From positions 1 to 64,000 of the forward strand of contig CAWEBF010000035.1 in NCBI GenBank assembly GCA_963807235.1: a stretch of 64,000 nt of DNA, read 5' to 3'. Source of the DNA: CAWEBF01 sp963807235. GTDB taxonomy: Bacteria; Acidobacteriota; Vicinamibacteria; Vicinamibacterales; UBA2999. Shown one piece after another: positions 25,478 to 33,041 of this stretch. Under the pieces are notes generated by a model. It worked only from the letters and a program-made list of their open reading frames with translations. It ran no database searches and was not told the DNA's origin. A program made the position numbers and the translations under genes. Position 1 is the first letter of the stretch. Each line of letters starts with the position of its first letter.

Positions 25478-26469
25478 GCGTGGCGCAGACGACGTCGCGT
25501 CTGGGGCTTTCGAAACGCCCGAGGCGCCTGCGGGCCACCGAAGCCGTTCGGGCGCTGGTTCGCGAAACGCGGCTCACGCCCGACTGCCTGATCTATCCCC
25601 TCTTCGTGTGCGAGGGCCACGACGTCCGGCGGCCCATCGGCTCGATGCCGGGCATCTTCCAGTTGTCGGTGGACGAAGCCGTGCAGGAGGCCGCCGCCGC
25701 CCGGGAGGCCGGCATCGCCGGGGTCCTGCTCTTCGGCCTCCCGGAGCACAAGGACGCCATCGGATCGAAATCGTCGGACGCCGGCGGGCCGGTCCAGACC
25801 GCCGTGCGCGCGATCAAGCGCGGCGTGCCCGGCCTGCTGGTGCTGACCGACGTGTGCCTGTGCGAGTACACCTCGCACGGGCATTGCGGCATTCTGGACG
25901 GCGAGCACGTGGTCAACGACCCGACCGTCGCGCGCCTGGTCGAAACGGCCGTATCGCATGCGCACGCGGGGGCCGACTTCGTGGCGCCGTCGGACATGAT
26001 GGACGGGCGCGTGGGAGCGATCCGCCAGGCGCTCGACGAGCGAGGCTTCGACGCGACCGGCATCATGTCGTATTCGGCCAAGTACTGCTCCGGCTTCTTC
26101 GGCCCGTTCCGTGAGGCGGCGGACTCAACGCCGCAGTTCGGCGATCGCCGCACCCACCAGATGGATCCCGGCAACGTGGAAGAGGCGCTGCGCGTCGTGC
26201 AAATCGACATCGAAGCGGGCGCCGACGTGGTGATGGTGAAGCCCGCCGTTCCTTATCTGGACGTGCTGCGGAGGGTAAAGGAGCGGTTCGGGCACCCCAC
26301 CGCGGCGTATCACGTGAGCGGCGAGTATTCGATGCTGAAGGCCGCCGCCGAGCGCGGCTGGCTGGACGAGGACCGCGTGGTCCTCGAGACGCTGATCGGC
26401 ATCCGCCGGGCCGGCGCCGACATGATCATCACCTACTACGCGCGGCACGCGGCACGCCTGCTCGCGTGA
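25474..26469 (+). CDS. hemB: Delta-aminolevulinic acid dehydratase (porphobilinogen synthase)
   Basis: This 331-residue protein condenses two 5-aminolevulinate molecules to porphobilinogen. The metal loop DVCLCEYTSHGHCG holds three Cys, the zinc-dependent type. YSAKYCSGFFGPFR and VVMVKPAVPYLDV carry the two Schiff-base lysines, and RRTHQMDPGN is conserved. The length is normal. Its ATG overlaps the cobA-hemD stop. The next gene, hemL, follows after 7 nt, so biosynthetic order in the operon is not pathway order but all steps from glutamyl-tRNA to uroporphyrinogen III are present. Confidence 0.96.
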   Translation: MSVAQTTSRLGLSKRPRRLRATEAVRALVRETRLTPDCLIYPLFVCEGHDVRRPIGSMPGIFQLSVDEAVQEAAAAREAGIAGVLLFGLPEHKDAIGSKSSDAGGPVQTAVRAIKRGVPGLLVLTDVCLCEYTSHGHCGILDGEHVVNDPTVARLVETAVSHAHAGADFVAPSDMMDGRVGAIRQALDERGFDATGIMSYSAKYCSGFFGPFREAADSTPQFGDRRTHQMDPGNVEEALRVVQIDIEAGADVVMVKPAVPYLDVLRRVKERFGHPTAAYHVSGEYSMLKAAAERGWLDEDRVVLETLIGIRRAGADMIITYYARHAARLLA

Positions 26470-26476
26470 TGCCGTA

Positions 26477-27767
26477 ATGCGTCATACGGCCAGCAAGCGT
26501 CTGTTCGCTCGCGCGCGCAAGGTGCTGCCGGGCGGAGTCAGCAGCCCCGTGCGCGCCTTTCGTGCCGTCGGCGGCGACCCCATCTTCGTGAAGAAGGCCT
26601 CGGGCGCCACGCTGGTGGACGTGGACGGCAACCGGTACATCGACTACGTGATGTCGTGGGGGCCGCTGATTCACGGTCACGCGCCGAAAGGCCTGGTGCG
26701 CGCGCTCGCTGCCGCGGGCAAGAGCGGCACGAGCTACGGGGCGCCGAGTCCGCTCGAGCATCAGCTTGCCGAACGCGTGCGCGAGCTGGTGCCGTCGATG
26801 GACCTGGTGCGCCTGGTCAGCTCAGGCACCGAGGCCGCGATGAGCGCCGTGCGCGTGGCGCGCGCGTTTGCCGGCCGCGACAAGATCGTGAAGTTCGAGG
26901 GTTGTTATCACGGCCACGCGGACGCGTTCCTGGTGAAGGCCGGTTCGGGCGCCACGACGCTCGGCACGCCCACGAGTCCAGGCGTGCCTGCGCACGTGGC
27001 CGCCGACACGCTGCTCGCCAGCTACAACGATCTGGCGTCGGTGGACGCGGTCCTGACCCGGCATCGAGGACAGATCGCTGCCGTGATCGTGGAACCCATC
27101 GCCGGGAACATGGGCGTGGTGCCGCCGGCGGACGGGTTCCTGCAGGGGCTGCGCGACCGCTGCACGGCGCACGGGATCGTCCTGATCTTCGACGAGGTGA
27201 TCTCCGGCTTCCGCGCGGCAGCCGGTGGCGCGCAGGCCGTCTACGGCGTGCGGCCCGACCTGACGTGCCTGGGGAAGATCATCGGCGGCGGGCTGCCGGT
27301 GGGCGCCTACGGCGGCCGAGCAGACATCATGGGGCTGGTAGCACCGGCGGGCCCCGTGTATCAGGCGGGTACGCTCTCGGGCAACCCGCTGGCGATGACG
27401 GCCGGGCTGTGGGCGCTCGACCGCCTGAAGCCAAAGCTCTATTCCACGCTCGCGGCGCGCGGGCGGAAGCTGGTGTCGGGCCTGGCTGAGGCCGCGCGAG
27501 CGGCCAAGGTGCCGCTGCAGGTCAACGCCTTCGGATCGCTGCTCACGCCGTTCTTCGTGGATGCGCCCGGTGCGGGACTACGACACGGCCCTACGGGCCG
27601 ATACGGAAGCCTACGGGCGGTTCTTCCGCGGCATGTTGGGGCGCGGCGTCTATCCGCCGCCGTCCCAGTTCGAAGCGTGGTTCATCTCGGCCGCGCACAC
27701 CGAGCGCGACATCGCACGGACGATCGCCGCCGCCGAGGGCGCGATGCGGGAGGTCCGCAGGGGCTGA
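26477..27767 (+). CDS. hemL: Glutamate-1-semialdehyde 2,1-aminomutase (frameshifted near the C terminus)
   Basis: About 429 residues convert glutamate-1-semialdehyde to 5-aminolevulinate with PLP. KVLPGGVSSPVRAF opens the protein, LVSSGTEAAMSAVRVARA and FEGCYHGHADAFLV are cofactor contacts, and CLGKIIGGGLPVGAYGG holds the PLP lysine. One extra C in the CCC at 27566-27568, after FFVDAP, breaks the frame. Removing it gives VRDYDTALRADTEAYGRF and the correct ending through GVYPPPSQFEAWF to the stop at 27767. Uncorrected, the frame reads on to 27958 with a spurious tail. The error is probably in the assembly. Confidence 0.92.
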
Positions 27768-27777
27768 CGGCCGCCGC

Positions 27778-28497
27778 TTACTTGGCGGCCCTGCGAAACG
27801 TCAACGGCAGCGAGCCGGGGCCCTGCGTGAACGTGCCCGCCAGCTCGGAGCCGTCCGCGTTCAACGCGCCGGCGAACGACGCCTTGGTCATCTTGACTTC
27901 CCACGTCACGGCGCCGTCCTTCTCCGTGACCAGCGCCGGAAGCTCCAGCCCGCCCTGATCCAGGCTGACGACGGTGGCCTGCGAAGTGCCATCGGCCTGA
28001 TTGGCGATCCTGAGGTCGAGCCGCAACCGCTGCCCCGCCACCTCGAGCGTGCCTTGCCAGTTGCCCTCGAGGCTCTTGCTCACGGGCGCGCCGCGCGGCG
28101 GCGCCTCGATAACGGCGTCGCCGGTTCGCGTGAGCTTGAAGGGCGCGGTGCCGAGGGGGGACGTGGCGTCGCCCGCAATCGTCTTGCCGTCCGCCACGGT
28201 GCCCGTGAAAGTGGATGCGCCGGCGCCAGCTCCGACGAGAAAGCGAACCGTCGCGCCCTCCACGGTCACGCTGGACAAGGGAAGGCCCCGCATGCCCTGG
28301 GCAGGCTGACTGAACGCGCCATGCCACTCACCCTTCGCGTTTCGCGCCAGATCCACTTCGATTCGGATCTCCCCGAAGGGTGCCGTGACGGCGCCTTCCC
28401 AGTGGCCGGCCGGGTCGCCAGCCGTCTGCGCCCCCGCGGGAAGCGCGAGAGCCACCAGTGTCAGAATGGCGGCGATGCCGCGAGGCAGTGTTGTCAT
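27778..28497 (-). CDS. Secreted protein with two repeated beta domains, function unknown
   Basis: This 239-residue protein has a signal peptide (residues 1-23, LALPAGAQ). Two similar halves follow: GHWEGAVTAPFGEIRIEVDL and GNWQGTLEVAGQRLRLDLRI start each half, and both continue with a G-x-W/S-x-x-x pattern ending in FTG/AGTF motifs (STFTGTVADG, LAGTFTQG). This resembles the non-catalytic N-terminal domains found on acidobacterial serine hydrolases, here standing alone. No catalytic residues are seen. Its start codon shares the CATG at 28495-28498 with the divergently read epimerase gene. It converges with hemL across an 10-bp gap. Confidence 0.65.
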   Translation of the reverse strand: MTTLPRGIAAILTLVALALPAGAQTAGDPAGHWEGAVTAPFGEIRIEVDLARNAKGEWHGAFSQPAQGMRGLPLSSVTVEGATVRFLVGAGAGASTFTGTVADGKTIAGDATSPLGTAPFKLTRTGDAVIEAPPRGAPVSKSLEGNWQGTLEVAGQRLRLDLRIANQADGTSQATVVSLDQGGLELPALVTEKDGAVTWEVKMTKASFAGALNADGSELAGTFTQGPGSLPLTFRRAAK

Positions 28498-29593
28498 GAC
28501 ATTTATATACGTAGCTTCTCGCGGCTTGTTCTGCCTTGTCCTGCTTACAGTTGCGGCTGCCGTCCCGGCACAGGCTCAGCGATACAGCGCCGTCCAGCAA
28601 GGCGAGATCGTGACGCTGGCCGATCGCACGGCCGACACGGTGGTGACCATCGTGCCCTCGGTCGGCAACATCGCCGTCGAAATGAAGATCAAGGGGCACA
28701 ACGTCCTGCGCTATCCGCAAGGCTCACTGGAGGAGTTCAAGGCGAGGCCCGGCACCACAGGCATTCCCTTCATGGGCCCGTGGGCCAACCGGCTCGACGA
28801 GCAGGCGTTCTACGCCAACGGCCGCCGTCACGCGTTCGACATGGGCCTGGGCAACGTGCGCGGCGAGGTGCCCATCCACGGTTTCGTGACCACCACCAAC
28901 CTGTGGCGTGTGATGGCCGTCACGGCAACCGCCGGAAACGCGTCGGTCACCAGCAGGCTCGAGTTCTATCGGCAGCCGGCTTGGATGCGCCAGTGGCCGT
29001 ACGCCCACACCATCGACATGACGTACCGGCTGGCCGATGGCGTGCTGGAGGTGTCCACGACCATCACGAATTTGAGCGGCGAGCCGATGCCCGTCGCGAT
29101 CGGGTTCCATCCGTACTTTCAGCTGACCGACTCCCCGCGCGACGACTGGGCGATCTCGGTCGGCGCGCGAACGCGGTGGGTGCTCGACGCCCGAAAGGTA
29201 CCGACCGGCGCCACGGAACCGGCGGCGGCGCTCTTTCCGCAAACGCGCGTACCGCTGCGCGACTACAACCTGGACGACGTGTTCAGTGACCTCGCGCGCG
29301 ACGAGCAGGGACGCGCGACGATGACCGTCTGGGGAAAGGCGCAGCGGCTGGACGTGGTGCTGGGGCCTCGTTACCGCTCGGTCGTGATCTGGGCTCCGAG
29401 CCCGTCGGGCAAGGGACGCGGCGGCCAGGGCGACTCCCCTGCCGCCGAACGCAACTTCATCTGCTTCGAGCCAATGACCGGCATTACCAATGCGCTCAAC
29501 ATGGCGCACCGCGGGCAGTACAAGGAACTCCAGACCATCGCGCCCGGGGGCACGTGGCAGGAGAGCTTCTGGGTCAGGCCGAGCGGATTCTAG
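28496..29593 (+). CDS. Secreted aldose 1-epimerase-family protein
   Basis: This 365-residue protein has a signal peptide (MTFIYVASRGLFCLVLL to about residue 29). A galactose-mutarotase-like beta-sandwich follows: GIPFMGPWANRL, GEVPIHGFV with the substrate-binding His, and VAIGFHPYFQL with the second His and Pro. ICFEPMTGITNALNM carries the catalytic Glu. An exported mutarotase would convert alpha and beta sugar anomers in the periplasm, for example after polysaccharide breakdown. The ATG was chosen to start the signal peptide; it overlaps the divergent neighbour's start codon by two bases, an unusual head-to-head layout. Confidence 0.8.
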   Translation: MTFIYVASRGLFCLVLLTVAAAVPAQAQRYSAVQQGEIVTLADRTADTVVTIVPSVGNIAVEMKIKGHNVLRYPQGSLEEFKARPGTTGIPFMGPWANRLDEQAFYANGRRHAFDMGLGNVRGEVPIHGFVTTTNLWRVMAVTATAGNASVTSRLEFYRQPAWMRQWPYAHTIDMTYRLADGVLEVSTTITNLSGEPMPVAIGFHPYFQLTDSPRDDWAISVGARTRWVLDARKVPTGATEPAAALFPQTRVPLRDYNLDDVFSDLARDEQGRATMTVWGKAQRLDVVLGPRYRSVVIWAPSPSGKGRGGQGDSPAAERNFICFEPMTGITNALNMAHRGQYKELQTIAPGGTWQESFWVRPSGF

Positions 29594-29599
29594 AGAGAT

Positions 29600-29634
29600 T
29601 CAATGCACAATTCAGAATTCACAAGTCACAAACT
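29600..29634. repeat. Period-7 repeat (word TTCACAA)
   Basis: Units TGCACAA, TTCAGAA, TTCACAA, GTCACAA follow the epimerase stop by about 7 nt. The word family is the same as in the long inverted repeat at 39941-40048. Confidence 0.75.
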
Positions 29635-29752
29635 GCGCTCGCCTTTCGGCCTGCTCTTTCTCTAGAGCTCGAGAGCTTTCCACCGATCCGACGTCCCCGG
29701 TTCTGAATAGCGTTTTGGTTTAGAGTCCGGCTCTGGAGAAAGGGACCGGACG

Positions 29753-29824
29753 ATGAAGAAGGGGTTTACGGAAGGCCAGATCGCCGGCTTCCTGCGCAGA
29801 GGCTTGACGCCGGAGGGTCTATGA
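29753..29824 (+). pseudogene. IS3-family transposase OrfA remnant (N-terminal 23 codons)
   Basis: A short open frame reads KKGFTEGQIAGFLRRG, closely resembling the first helix of IS3-family OrfA proteins, which typically start K-x-x-F-T-E-E-Q-I-x-x-x-L. It stops after 23 codons. Its TGA overlaps the ATG of the TIGR03435 gene as ATGA. No OrfB or terminal repeats are seen, so this is the residue of an insertion or deletion event. It may now act as a leader peptide for the next gene. Confidence 0.6.
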
Positions 29825-30585
29825 GATTGTCCGCGCTCGTCACGATCACAATGGTGTTCGTCTCTCCTCTTTCGGTGCAGCGTGGCGATGGTCAGGCGCG
29901 TGTTGAAGTCGCCTCGATCAAGGCGGTGAAGGGACCGGATGATCCACGGGGTTTGTCGTGCGCCCTACCGTATGTCGAGCGCACCGGCCGTCGCATCTGG
30001 ATACCGTTTAGTCAGGTATGTGGACTCATGCGCGTGGCATATGACCTGTCGGACTACCAGGTGTTTGGAATTCCTCGCGACACGGGTGTTGGGTCGTCGA
30101 ACTTCTTCGAGGTTGATGTGCGCCTCGCGGAAGGGGACGTGCCGTCGAGGGAGGAGACACGAGTGGTGCTCCGAGGGCTGCTAGCCGAACGCTTCAAACT
30201 CCGAGCACACTCCGAGTCGCGCGAAATGCCCATCTACATGCTAATAGCCACAACCAATGGGCCGAGGCTGACGCCCTGTTCCAATTCAAAGGCTGGGAGT
30301 GGTTATGCGCCGGGGCGCATTCTCAGTTGCGATCCGCCGCTACCAATGCCGAGACTCTTGCAGTTCCTTTCGAGCGAAACAGGTAGGCCGGTTTTCGACA
30401 AGACTGGGTTGGCAGCGCCGACGTTCGAGCTTCGCTGGCTGCCGGCCAAAGCTGAGCCGGAGCCGGATTCCCCGCCCGGGCTGTTTACCGCCATTCAAGA
30501 GCAGCTTGGACTCAAGCTCGAACCTCAAAGAGGTTCCGTTGACACCATGATCGTCGACGCTGTTGAACCGCCAAGTCCGAACTAA
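29821..30585 (+). CDS. TIGR03435-family secreted protein
   Basis: This 254-residue protein has a signal peptide and matches the acidobacteria-expanded TIGR03435 family. VEVASIKAVK follows the leader. GLMRVAYDLSDYQVFG, RGLLAERFKLRAHSESREMPIYMLI and GRPVFDKTGLAAPTFELRW are in order, with QEQLGLKLEPQRGSVDTMIVD at the end. Its function is not known. The coding region is visibly less GC-rich than its neighbours and sits behind an IS3 remnant and between two period-7 repeats. Together these suggest a mobile or recently copied gene. Confidence 0.85.
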   Translation: MRLSALVTITMVFVSPLSVQRGDGQARVEVASIKAVKGPDDPRGLSCALPYVERTGRRIWIPFSQVCGLMRVAYDLSDYQVFGIPRDTGVGSSNFFEVDVRLAEGDVPSREETRVVLRGLLAERFKLRAHSESREMPIYMLIATTNGPRLTPCSNSKAGSGYAPGRILSCDPPLPMPRLLQFLSSETGRPVFDKTGLAAPTFELRWLPAKAEPEPDSPPGLFTAIQEQLGLKLEPQRGSVDTMIVDAVEPPSPN

Positions 30586-30642
30586 GGACGGACCAAGGAC
30601 CAAGGACGGACCAAGAACCAAGGCCCAAGAACCAAGGACCTA
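30583..30642. repeat. Period-7 repeat (word GGACCAA)
   Basis: About eight units of the GGACCAA/GAACCAA word begin at the TIGR03435 stop codon TAA and reach to within 30 bp of the converging gene. Confidence 0.85.
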
Positions 30643-30671
30643 AGTGGGCGCTACACCGATCCGGAAGCTCT

Positions 30672-31571
30672 CTAAAGCGGAACCGGTGAGTCCACACGCA
30701 CTCGAAGCACGGTGCCCTGCGGCAGCTCCACTTCCTTGCCTTCGGTGGCCGCAATCGTGCCGCCGCCGCCGATCAGGATGCCGGCAATCGCGCCCTTGAA
30801 GCCGCCCAGGATGCCGCCGATGATCGCACCCACGCCGGCGCCCACGCCGACGCGCCCGGCCTCGCCCCTGATGCCTTCGCTCTCGAGCGCCTGGGTCACC
30901 GTGCCGCGCATCGGATAGGTGCGGCCGTTCATCGTCAACTGATCGAAGCTCACCGTCATGCGGCCGGTTCGGTTGGTGCGGGTTGCCGGCTCCACCGCGC
31001 TGACCACGCCCCGCATCACCGCGCCCGCGGGCACGATGGTGCGGCCGTCGATCACCAGATCGACGAGGGTCGTCGCCTCGAACCGATCCTCGACCTTCGC
31101 GGTTCCGGAGCTGAGGACGTTCGAGAGACGCACGTCGAGCTCGGTACCGGCGGGGATCTCGCGGCTGGTGGACGTGCGGGCAGGTGGAAGCGGAGCCGGC
31201 TCACGAGCGGGGGCGGGACGGGGAGGAGGAGCCGGATCAGGAACCGTCGAGGCACTGCTGGCGCGCGCGCGGCTGCGCACGCCTTCGATGCGCGACTCCA
31301 CGTCGCCGAACTCGCTGCGGGCCAGCGTGCGCTCCTTGCGGAGCTTCACGCGCAGGTAGATGACTTCATCGCCCAGCTCGTCCAGTTCGCTCTGGAGCTG
31401 CGTGGCGCGCGCCGAGTCCCGAGTGCGCAGCTGGTTCACGTCGCGTTCGGCCAGGTAGACGTTGTCCTGCAGCCGCTGCACGTCGGCCGCGGAGATCTGG
31501 GCCTGCGCAGTCGCCGGTATGGCCAACCCCGCAACCAGCACCGCCGCCGCAACCATTCGAGTCACCCACAT
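30672..31571 (-). CDS. Secreted coiled-coil/glycine-zipper protein with TrbI-like beta domain
   Basis: This 299-residue protein has a signal peptide (residues 1-24). A coiled coil (about 26-100, ISAADVQRLQDNVYLAERDV onward) and a Pro-rich linker (110-130) follow. A beta domain beginning REIPAGTELDVRLSNVLSSG resembles the C-terminal part of VirB10/TrbI proteins. GRVGVGAGVGAIIGGILGGF near the C terminus is a glycine zipper that may insert in a membrane. It could be an envelope-spanning or outer-membrane-associated structural protein. It lies 3 bp downstream of rseP in the same direction, so it may belong to the envelope operon. Confidence 0.65.
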   Translation of the reverse strand: MWVTRMVAAAVLVAGLAIPATAQAQISAADVQRLQDNVYLAERDVNQLRTRDSARATQLQSELDELGDEVIYLRVKLRKERTLARSEFGDVESRIEGVRSRARASSASTVPDPAPPPRPAPAREPAPLPPARTSTSREIPAGTELDVRLSNVLSSGTAKVEDRFEATTLVDLVIDGRTIVPAGAVMRGVVSAVEPATRTNRTGRMTVSFDQLTMNGRTYPMRGTVTQALESEGIRGEAGRVGVGAGVGAIIGGILGGFKGAIAGILIGGGGTIAATEGKEVELPQGTVLRVRVDSPVPL

Positions 31572-31574
31572 GGC

Positions 31575-32894
31575 TCAATTCCTCCAGGGCATTAAGCGCT
31601 CAATCCAACTGACGCGAGTGAGGTCGTTGTAGATGACCGTCACCATCAGCATCATCAGCACCACGAAGCCCGCCAGCAGCATCTTCTCCTTGACCTGCAT
31701 GCTGAAGTCGCGGCGTGCCACGCCTTCGAGCACCATGATCAGGATGTGTCCGCCGTCGAGCACCGGCACCGGCATCAGATTCAGCAGTCCCAGGTTCAAG
31801 CTGATGACGGCCATCAGCGAGAGGAGCGCGACCCATCCGGCCTGGGCCGATTCACCCGAGAGCTGCGCGATACCCACTGGTCCTTGCAATTGGCGGACCG
31901 ACGTGGCGCCCGTGAACAGGCCCCCAAGTGTGCGGAAAATCAGGCCACTCGACGCGATGTTCTGCTCAATGCTGAGCCGGACGGCCTCGAAGGGGCCCGG
32001 CTTGAACGTCCTCGTCTCCTCTGAAATGGACACTCCGATGAGCCCACGGTCGCCGCGCTGTTCGGGCGTGACCGGCAGGCGAAGCTCTTCGTTTCCGCGC
32101 CGAATCAGCAGCTCGATCTGCTTGCCTCCGTTGCGCGAGATGGCGTCGGCCAGATGACGCGCGAAGATCATGCGCTCCCCGTTTACCGCCACCACCACGT
32201 CCCCGGCCTTCACGCCGGCACGCTCGGCCGGGTCCCCTGCCACGACCGACCGCACGCTGGGGCTGACGTCGGGCAGCACCCCGATGTCGCCGATCTCGTA
32301 TTTCCCTTGCGCGGCGGGTCGAACGTTGAGGGTCTGCGTGCGTCCCGCCGCGATCGAAGGTGATTGGGATGTCGCGGTTGGCGCGGGTGCCGATGGCCAT
32401 GTCCACGTCCCGCCACGTGGGCACGTCGTCGCCTGCCACGGTGAGGATACGGTCCCCCGTTGTAATCCGGCGCGCTCGGCCACCGAGCCGTTCTCGACCG
32501 CACCGACCAGCGGCGACTTGTCCTCGTAGGCGGGCACCTCGGCGCCCTGCGCGAGCACAATCGCCAGCACCACCACGGCCAGCAGGATGTTCATGACCGG
32601 CCCCATGATCAGGATCTGGAACCGCTCCCACTTCGTCTTCGACATGAACTCGTCGGGGGCACCCGATCGGGGGTCCTCCGGGCTCTCGCCGGCCATCTTC
32701 ACGTAGCCGCCGAGCGGGATGGCGCTGATGCAGTACTCCGTGTCACCGCGCTTGACCTTCAGGATTTTCGGGCCAAAGCCCAAAGAGAACGTCAGCACCC
32801 GTACGCCCACACGCCGGGCGGCCAGGAAATGGCCGAGCTCGTGCACGAAGATGAGCACGCCGAGCACGAAGAGGAACGCCAGAAGAGTGGTCAA
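31575..32894 (-). CDS. rseP: RIP metalloprotease RseP (site-2 protease; two compensating frameshifts)
   Basis: About 439 residues form an intramembrane zinc protease that cleaves membrane-tethered regulators. The zinc motif HELGH is at residues 18-22. Two PDZ regions lie in the middle, VPVLDGGHI carries the second active-site Asp, and about four helices are present. A TTG at 32892-32894 was chosen because relatives begin just before the first helix; a TTG 17 codons upstream is possible. The frame is shifted between a five-C run (32454-32458, one base short) and a CCC (32344-32346, one extra). Correcting both restores GDRILTVAGDDVPTWRDVDM in the first PDZ domain. Confidence 0.88.
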   Translation of the reverse strand: MTTLLAFLFVLGVLIFVHELGHFLAARRVGVRVLTFSLGFGPKILKVKRGDTEYCISAIPLGGYVKMAGESPEDPRSGAPDEFMSKTKWERFQILIMGPVMNILLAVVVLAIVLAQGAEVPAYEDKSPLVGAVENGSVAERAGLQRGTVSSPWQATTCPRGGTWTWPSAPAPTATSQSPSIAAGRTQTLNVRPAAQGKYEIGDIGVLPDVSPSVRSVVAGDPAERAGVKAGDVVVAVNGERMIFARHLADAISRNGGKQIELLIRRGNEELRLPVTPEQRGDRGLIGVSISEETRTFKPGPFEAVRLSIEQNIASSGLIFRTLGGLFTGATSVRQLQGPVGIAQLSGESAQAGWVALLSLMAVISLNLGLLNLMPVPVLDGGHILIMVLEGVARRDFSMQVKEKMLLAGFVVLMMLMVTVIYNDLTRVSWIERLMPWRN

Positions 32895-32921
32895 CGGGCT
32901 CGGGACCTCAAATGTGTAATT

Positions 32922-32998
32922 TAGCGAGGCTCGCCTCAGACACAAAGGACGCTCGCCTCGCTAGAACAGTGTTGCTTTGCCCGCCTTCGGGGGCGGGC
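32922..32998. other. Inverted repeats in the 147-bp gap before rseP
   Basis: TAGCGAGGC at 32922-32930 pairs perfectly with GCCTCGCTA at 32955-32963. A second hairpin, GCCCGCC at 32979-32985 with GGCGGGC at 32992-32998, lies beside it. There is no T-tract on either strand. They could form structure in the dxr-rseP spacer or a leader controlling rseP. Confidence 0.45.
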
Positions 32999-33041
32999 CG
33001 GCTCGACCGGGGAAACTGACTCATTTACCAGCATTCTTCGG

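Noticed and set aside
27544..27958. hemL extending to 27958 as a longer protein
   Set aside because: The tail after 27568 is unrelated to the family. The correct C terminus is in the next frame and ends at 27767.
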